DNA of 64,000 nt from Epichloe hybrida (Eukaryota; Ascomycota; Sordariomycetes; Hypocreales; Clavicipitaceae): positions 62,001 to 126,000 of the forward strand of contig JAFEKR010000023.1 of NCBI GenBank assembly GCA_019022495.1, written 5' to 3'. Position 1 is the first letter of the stretch; each line of letters opens with the position of its first letter. Shown piece by piece: positions 58,017 to 64,000 of the stretch. The notes under the pieces are model-generated. The model ran no database searches and was not told where the DNA came from. It saw only the letters and a list, made by a program, of their open reading frames with translations. Position numbers and translations under genes: made by a program.

Positions 58017-61000
58017 AACGACACCACAATAAATAAATCGGGCAGGGGCAAGGGCAGGGGCAGGAGGCAGGAGGGTCCGTGCTCGACGCTGGCAGCTTTG
58101 AATATTTCTTTTTTCGTCATCATCATCATCATCATCGCCGGCGTGCTTCATAACAAGCCTTCTTTGGAGCTTGAGTGCTATTCATAGATGGAGGAGGCCG
58201 ATTGGGTTGGATATTTGGGAGCAAATCACAGAGTTTCTCCACTCGACTTTGAGATTCTGAACAGCAGATGGTGATGGTGGTCCTACAATGTGGAACAGGT
58301 GAGAGATCCCTGACTATTTTTTTGGCGCAATAGTGCAAACTACAAGGTCCTTAACGATTGTAAGAGCAACCAACATCCGTAAAGGTGTAAATACCACTCC
58401 ATGAACATAAACCTACATAAGCACTTGGTGTCGCCGGCCAGTCATTGGCAGGAACCCGACTGCATGGAGAAGCAAGGCAACCACACGATCTTGATTTGCG
58501 CCATTTCAAACCCCCATCATGTCTGTCGTCTTGTCTCGGTCAGTCTGCGATCCGTATGTAATCTTGTACGGGGAGTAATCTCTTCTTCTTCTTGTCTCAT
58601 GCCCGATGCAGCCCCCGTCACGCCCCGTCACGTTCATACACGAGTCCAGACTCTTCTGCAGTTTGAGCTTCGACACAGGGCAGATGATCCGATGGAATGC
58701 CCAACAACTGCGTCGCGGCCATGGTACTTTGCTGGTTCAGGTGATGCGGTTGCGCTGTCGTGAAACGTTGGAATTCCTTTTCTTGGTCTGGTTACTCACC
58801 GGGCCGGATTTGGGGGGCTTTACTTGGTTGAATGTACAGTACGTCCTCGTTATCTTACCCCGTCCCGTCTCCTGACAAAAGGTGGGAGAAAACTCGAAAC
58901 TGAAAAGGGTGGAGCAGCTTCGGGCCAAGGCTTTCTACATGCATGTACATACGGAGTAAGACGCAGGTTTCCATTCACAATGGATCCGGCAGGGTGTTTT
59001 TCGGCGGGCATCCGCCGCCGCGAAGAAAATCCACTCGGATTGAACATGGCAAGCGCCCGGCGGGATGATATTAATAATCTATCCCTCCCGCGCGAAAGCC
59101 AACGTGAGGGAGTTTTGCTCTTTTACCTCTGGAGAAGGTCAAGCCAAAAACTGTGTAGCCAGCATTATCACTCACAAGTGAGTCAGGAAAGAAATAGTTT
59201 ACTGGAAATGGCAACATGATGCTGGTCCTTGGTGGCTCCCGCCTCTTGATTTGCAATTCGCAATTCGCACTGCCACAGTCGCAACGCGAAGCCGTCAATT
59301 GTAGATTGCGGGTCACAATCGAACGAGCAGGGCTTCCCTCCCCCTCCCCCTCCTGGGCCTGAGCACGACGGGTTTTTATGTAGTCGCGACATGCCGTGGA
59401 CCCATCCATCGACGGTGAATGGGTTCAAGCAAGTTACTGCCGTTCAACGAGGCGTCGCTGGTCCGGCCGATTCTACCTACTTCAGGTACTTTCGCGTCGG
59501 GTGACGCTGGGACGACGCTGGGATGAACCAAGCGTCCCAGGTTTGGGAACGTGGCTTCCACGGACAGCTCCAAGCCCGCTTATTTATTCTTCTACACACA
59601 TACAAATACACGTAGACGCATACAGAGCACGTCGTGGGCCCGGCCAAGCCCAACGTTCTGAAGACGGCCGTGCGAACTCAATCAAAAAGGCCAAGCGGCT
59701 TCGAGGCGACCGTGCTCTTCCGACTGGGGGCACAGGTTCATGTTGCATCCATAGATGCACCCCATGATGGCTCATGCCACATCCTCAACACGAGCAGGAA
59801 AAGTGAGAGGTGAAGACTGGAAATCTCACTGGTCATCGGCGTCAGGTATGATATGCAAGTTGTGCATGGGTGCGGCTGGACGCGGCTGGGCCAACTTAGG
59901 AGGGCGAAAAAAAAAGAGAAAAAAAAGCTTCCCGGCTGCACGACCTTGGCTCTGACGAAATCTGGGTCGCGACAACATTGTACATCCACTGGACTTGTGC
60001 TGGACTCGTCTGGGCAAGTCAGTGCGGAACTGTGATGTGATGGCGACGATGTAGAGTTGGTTGTCTCACTACTGGCCTGTGACGACGGTGGAAAGCTTTG
60101 TGACCGACCGCGCTCCGCGAATGGCATTGTTTGGATTGTGTCTCCAGACTCCAGAGCGACTGCTACAGACAGTGCTTGGCTCCAACTAGCCCACCAGCTG
60201 TTTGTTCCATGGCCGTGTGAAGGGGAGAGAGCGACTGCTACAGAACAGACAGTCAGACAGTGCTGGGCGTGTGTGAGCAGGCGCGCCACAGCAGCCTGGC
60301 ACGGCAGGGGTGGGGTTGTCAGACGGACGGCCGAGAGAAGCTGGCCAACCCGGGCAAGGGGAGGGAAGGGGAAGGAGCACAGATGAAGCAGCACTCGGTG
60401 TTGCTTAATCGGGATGCATGACACGGTAACTCAATCGAGTTGCTATTTCGTCCATTTCCCACTCCCACTCGGTGTCTTTTCTCTCCGCCCCCTGTCCAGG
60501 CACGACCTCTTGCATGGGCGCGTGCGAAGCGCTGAACGACGCTGAACGACGCTGAACAACAACATGCAATTACTCCCATGACAGAGTCTGCCGACCCAAA
60601 AGTCTCCGCAGCCGGCGGCAACTCCTTTTTGGTGCTTCTCGGATGCTGTCTCCATCAGCAGATGCGGATCGGATGGACCAGACGGATCAAAGACAAAGAC
60701 CGCCACGGAGCCCGAGGGTCGCATTTTCCCTTCTCGACGACAAACCCATTGAGGCGGTCAGCGAACAAAGCCACCCCCCCCCCCCCCCTTCATTTAGTCA
60801 GGGGTGCGGGCCAGCCAAACCACGACGAGTGAAAAAAAAAAAAAAAAAAAAACGTGGACGAACTGCGCGCTATCAGTCCATTCCACAGCCGGCCGAAAAG
60901 CCGACCGACCGTCCGACCGTCCCTCCACGCACGCCCCCCTTTGTTCAGTTCAAAGCACCGGAAACTACATTGTAGGCACGAGCCCAAGTGCAGTGGGCGT

Positions 61001-62036
61001 TTGTCACGGACTCGCTACAATGGAGAGGTACGAGTACGGTCTGGATTCCTGGTATGCAAAAGGCTGCATCTGCCATCACATATTCTGGACGTGGGTCCGC
61101 GACCTTCCCGAGGTCTTCGGACACCCAAAAAAAAAAAAAAAAAAGCGATGCCATCTCGTCGACAGAGCCGTTGTCTCGGCTAGCACTTGACCTTGGCCCG
61201 GGCCTCTTTTCTTGGATGAAGCTCCACGCTCACTCATCGCTGGCTCGTATTCCATGTATAATACTCCTGCTGTTCGTCTCTCTGGCCCCCCTTCCCCTCG
61301 TTGTCCTGCAGAGGAAGAGGACCCAAGCTCGAGATAAAAGGTGTCGTACTCGTTGCACTCCGGCCTTTTCGTCCGATATTCGGCCTGAAACAGACAAGAT
61401 ACGCAGGAAAAAGCAGTCACCGGTGACCACCATTGCCAGTATCGCTCCTCCGGCGAGCCTGAAGCAACCACCGGCAACCACCGCCAAGAGCCTGCAGGCA
61501 CTGCGCCCACCCCCTTCCCCTCCTCACTGTCTCTTCATTCTGTCCGGCCCTGGCTCCCTGCTGGCAAGCGGTTGGGGAAAAGATCGAACTGATGCCAGAG
61601 ATCTTGTAAGTCTTTACGTACTCATCAAAGCTTTGCCGCTTTCTCGTCTCCTCTTCTGCTTCCCGCATACGTCCCTTTTGAATATATATCCCCCAATTCT
61701 CCATCATTTGGCTGACCGTGAATGGCCTGGATGAAGTTTTGTTGAGTTATGATTCGAGGAGATTGCGTTCGTTTTCGCTGTTTCACTTTCATCATTCTAA
61801 ACGAAGACCTAATCGTGACGCCCCTCGCTCTCTGTTCATAATAATAAAAAACGGCAACTTATACAATCCACAACAACGTCATCGTTCTCCCAGACGCTTC
61901 AGATACCCAACTGCAAAAAACACCAATAGCGCGACGGTGCGCATTTTCCCACGTCTCTTTTCCCCAACTTCCAAGTTGAGAACATACCGGATATCTCTTA
62001 TGCGCTCAGATCGAATTCATGGTTCCATAGTCCACC
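58017..62036. other. 4-kb intergenic region upstream of the GT2 gene
   Basis: It contains the GH16 3' UTR ((CAT)n at about 58118-58137), then no frame I can support; the longest (minus 59738-60424) has the composition of non-coding DNA. It is marked by homopolymers: C15 at 60774-60788, A21 at 60832-60852 and A18 at 61127-61144, plus three GCTGAACGAC-type decamers at 60531-60560. The last kilobase (about 61000-62036) is probably the GT2 promoter and leader, with several pyrimidine-rich patches. Confidence 0.55.
60531..60560. repeat. Three tandem decamers GCTGAACGAC
   Basis: GCTGAACGAC twice, then GCTGAACAAC, in the intergenic region before the GT2 gene. Confidence 0.85.
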
Positions 62037-64000
62037 ATGGGTATCTCCAATTACTTCAAGGCCAGCAGCAGGCCTGAGCCTGTTCCTCAACCCCAGACAG
62101 ACAACGCATCATGGCGGCCGAATCGAAGTCAACAGCCCTCGGCTCTCTCAGAGAAACCCCCTTCTTCGATCAACAGTAATGGTAATGACATGGAACTGCA
62201 GCCGCCAACACCTCGATTCCATTCGCGGCCACCGTCAATTTCTGGCCGGTCTGACCGATCCACACCATCCACTGGAGGCAGTTCCATGTTTCTAGACGAC
62301 ATCAAGCATGAAGTCATGGTCAACTACCTGTACCAGCAGCAATGCTCCCAGCTCTGGGTGAGCGATGGCTCCGGCGAGATTGAGGGTGTTCTGCTTCGCA
62401 AAGTCCGCGGGCACTACATGGCCTGCCCTCCTCAGCTGGGCAATTCACCCTTCGCCATGGCTTGCACGGCAATGAACGTGCAGTGCGCAATGACCGTCAA
62501 CTCCCGTGTCATCAAGACTTTTCTTCAGTGGTCTCCCGATGCCGTCGACGTTCCTCTGATGAATGGCTTGAGAGTCCAAATTCTGCCCACCATTGAAGAT
62601 CTTCCGAGGGCACGCAAGCATCAGTTTGCCGCTTTCGTCGCCTCCGAAGGCCTCCTAATTGTGTGGGATGATGACCCAGTGCACATTGTGCAGCGTGCCA
62701 AGGCCATTGAGTCGGAGCTCATGGAACTCGTCTGGAAAGCTGGCAACACCGATGACGAGGAGGAGGAAAAGAAGGGTCCCAACGTCATTGAGGCCGAGAT
62801 TGACGAGGAGAGCGGCGAGGTCAAGCCCGAGAAGCGGCCCATTCACTTGCAAAATACTGTGCTCGTTTCACTGACACTCATTCTGGTCACGGTGTCTCTT
62901 GGTGCCGCTTGGCGTGCGCTGGCCATCGAAGTATCTGTCGATGGCGACTACATTCGATTGGCGCTCGTCGCCTTATTCCCGATCCAAATCTTCTTCACCC
63001 TCTTCTTTGCCCAAGTCATCATCGGCTGTCTGGCTCAAATTTTTGGCCCCATTCGCCAGCTCACAATCAACTCCAAGTTCTATTCCGCGAGACCGCCACC
63101 CCGACTGCAGAGCTCAGTCCTGCCTCACGTCACCATTCAATGTCCCGTATACAAGGAAGGTCTACAGGGTGTCATCGTTCCCACTGTCAAGTCCATCAAG
63201 CAGGCCATGTCGACGTATGAACTTCAGGGTGGTTCCGCCAACATGTTTGTCAACGACGATGGTCTGCAGCTTCTCCCGGAAGAGGATCGCCGTGCTCGAA
63301 TCGAGTTCTATGCCGATAACAGCATCGGCTGGGTCGCTCGTCCCAAGCATGGTGAGAACGGGTTCATGCGAAAGGGAAAGTTCAAGAAGGCATCCAACAT
63401 GAACTTCGCCCTCATGGTCTCGTGCAAGGTCGAGGAGAAGCTTCAAGCCATCAACCGCCCTCCGGAGTGGAGTCAGCATGATGAAGCTCACGCTTACGAG
63501 CAGGCTTTGAAGGAGGTCCTCGAGGAAGATGGTCGAGCTTGGGCCGATGGCAACATTCGTGTTGGCGACTATGTTCTCTTGATTGACTCCGATACTCGTG
63601 TTCCTGTTGACTGCTTCCTCGATGCTGTTTCCGAAATGGAGCAGTCTCCCGACGTTGGCATCATGCAATTCTCTTCCGGTGTCATGCAGGTTGTGCATAC
63701 GTACTTTGAGAACGGCATCACGTTCTTCACCAACCTCATTTACTCGGCCATTCGATACACTGTCTCTAATGGCGATGTGGCCCCCTTTGTCGGCCACAAT
63801 GCCATGCTTCGTTGGTCTGCTATCCAGCAAGTTTCATACCAAGATGAGGATGGCTATGACAAATTCTGGTCCGAAAGCCACGTTTCGGAGGATTTCGACA
63901 TGTCGCTCCGTCTCCAGTGCAGCGGCTATATCATTCGACTTGCCGCGTGGGCTGGCGAGGGTTTCAAGGAAGGTGTGTCTCTGACTGTGTATGACGAGCT
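62037..64000 (+). CDS. Family 2 glycosyltransferase (fungal GT2/Cps1-like), 3' part outside window
   Basis: ATG at 62037 in a CCACCATGG context; one uninterrupted frame of 654 codons plus two bases to the window end, so no intron is seen. Order: a Pro/Ser-rich N-terminus (1-85); a conserved cytosolic domain (FLDDIKHEVMVNYLYQQQCSQLWV..); membrane spans at about 273-294 and 304-330; then a processive GT2 domain with TIQCPVYKEGLQGV, the metal-binding LLIDSDTRVP (D517, D519) and SESHVSEDFDMSLRLQ carrying the catalytic acidic ED (about 618-619). The expected Q-x-x-R-W motif would lie downstream. This matches the GT2 proteins studied in plant-pathogenic fungi as needed for hyphal growth on solid surfaces, and resembles hyaluronan/cellulose-synthase-like enzymes. 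The polymer made is unknown to me. Confidence 0.94.
   Translation, partial: MGISNYFKASSRPEPVPQPQTDNASWRPNRSQQPSALSEKPPSSINSNGNDMELQPPTPRFHSRPPSISGRSDRSTPSTGGSSMFLDDIKHEVMVNYLYQQQCSQLWVSDGSGEIEGVLLRKVRGHYMACPPQLGNSPFAMACTAMNVQCAMTVNSRVIKTFLQWSPDAVDVPLMNGLRVQILPTIEDLPRARKHQFAAFVASEGLLIVWDDDPVHIVQRAKAIESELMELVWKAGNTDDEEEEKKGPNVIEAEIDEESGEVKPEKRPIHLQNTVLVSLTLILVTVSLGAAWRALAIEVSVDGDYIRLALVALFPIQIFFTLFFAQVIIGCLAQIFGPIRQLTINSKFYSARPPPRLQSSVLPHVTIQCPVYKEGLQGVIVPTVKSIKQAMSTYELQGGSANMFVNDDGLQLLPEEDRRARIEFYADNSIGWVARPKHGENGFMRKGKFKKASNMNFALMVSCKVEEKLQAINRPPEWSQHDEAHAYEQALKEVLEEDGRAWADGNIRVGDYVLLIDSDTRVPVDCFLDAVSEMEQSPDVGIMQFSSGVMQVVHTYFENGITFFTNLIYSAIRYTVSNGDVAPFVGHNAMLRWSAIQQVSYQDEDGYDKFWSESHVSEDFDMSLRLQCSGYIIRLAAWAGEGFKEGVSLTVYDE

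Noticed and set aside
59738..60424. 228-residue minus-strand frame
   Set aside because: No domain or family resemblance, odd Ser/Pro/Phe runs from homopolymers, and no supporting splice signals; treated as chance.
1..64000. CRISPR arrays, tRNA and rRNA genes
   Set aside because: I saw no regularly spaced repeats with unique spacers and no cloverleaf-type A/B-box pattern or rRNA sequence while reading; a tRNA scan could still find one I missed.

Overview
The window looks like a chromosome segment of a filamentous ascomycete (Pezizomycotina; the proteins read like Sordariomycetes, probably Hypocreales, but I cannot name a genus). The evidence is short spliceosomal introns (GT..AG, often with CTGAC-like branch sites), gene families typical of filamentous fungi, and a large AT-rich block whose repeats carry the mark of RIP (repeat-induced point mutation: CpA depleted, TpA saturated, stop codons everywhere). 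The window splits at about 39.6 kb into two compartments.

Compartment 1 (1 to about 39,636) is a RIP-killed nest of transposons with essentially no living genes. Boundaries come from terminal repeats and target-site duplications (TSDs). A Copia element (Copia-1, 2193-15632, +) was hit by a second copy in the opposite orientation (Copia-2, 7543-13919, TSD ATTAT). Its 3' LTR also carries a 769-bp insert with a 14-bp TSD and an A-rich end (non-LTR type). Further right, one Mutator-like (MULE) DNA transposon has its two long terminal inverted repeats nearly 23 kb apart (16771-39636, 9-bp TSD ATGAATAAA). It was opened by a third Copia copy (18492-32098, TSD GAAAC), which itself holds a Gypsy element (Gypsy-1, 21485-28710, -), and by a second Gypsy element (Gypsy-2, 32456-39056, -, TSD CTAAT). 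Catalytic residues are lost mainly by G-to-A type changes (protease DTGA to NISA, RT YLDD to YLNN, MULE first Asp to Asn).

Compartment 2 (39.6-64.0 kb) is ordinary, gene-bearing DNA. In order: a small secreted-protein gene (-) just outside the MULE; a ChaC-type gamma-glutamylcyclotransferase (+) with an apparent 5-nt micro-exon; an RRM RNA-binding protein (-) with a Gln/His-rich tail; a 3.3-kb stretch without a confident gene; a citrate-lyase-beta/HpcH-like enzyme (-); the Golgi protein Tvp23 (+); a single-pass membrane protein (-) whose model is broken at G/C homopolymers; a DUF726/TMCO4 alpha/beta-hydrolase membrane protein (-); a membrane-anchored GH16 glucanase/transglycosidase (+); a 4-kb intergenic region; and the first 654 codons of a family-2 glycosyltransferase (+) running off the window.

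The genes do not form one pathway. The GH16 enzyme and GT2 synthase both point to cell-wall or surface polysaccharide, ChaC to glutathione turnover, and Tvp23 to Golgi trafficking. The most unusual items are the nested transposon archive with intact TSDs, the secreted-protein gene at its edge, the 5-nt micro-exon, and the poly-C/poly-G tracts that sit in several introns and break the frame of one gene.
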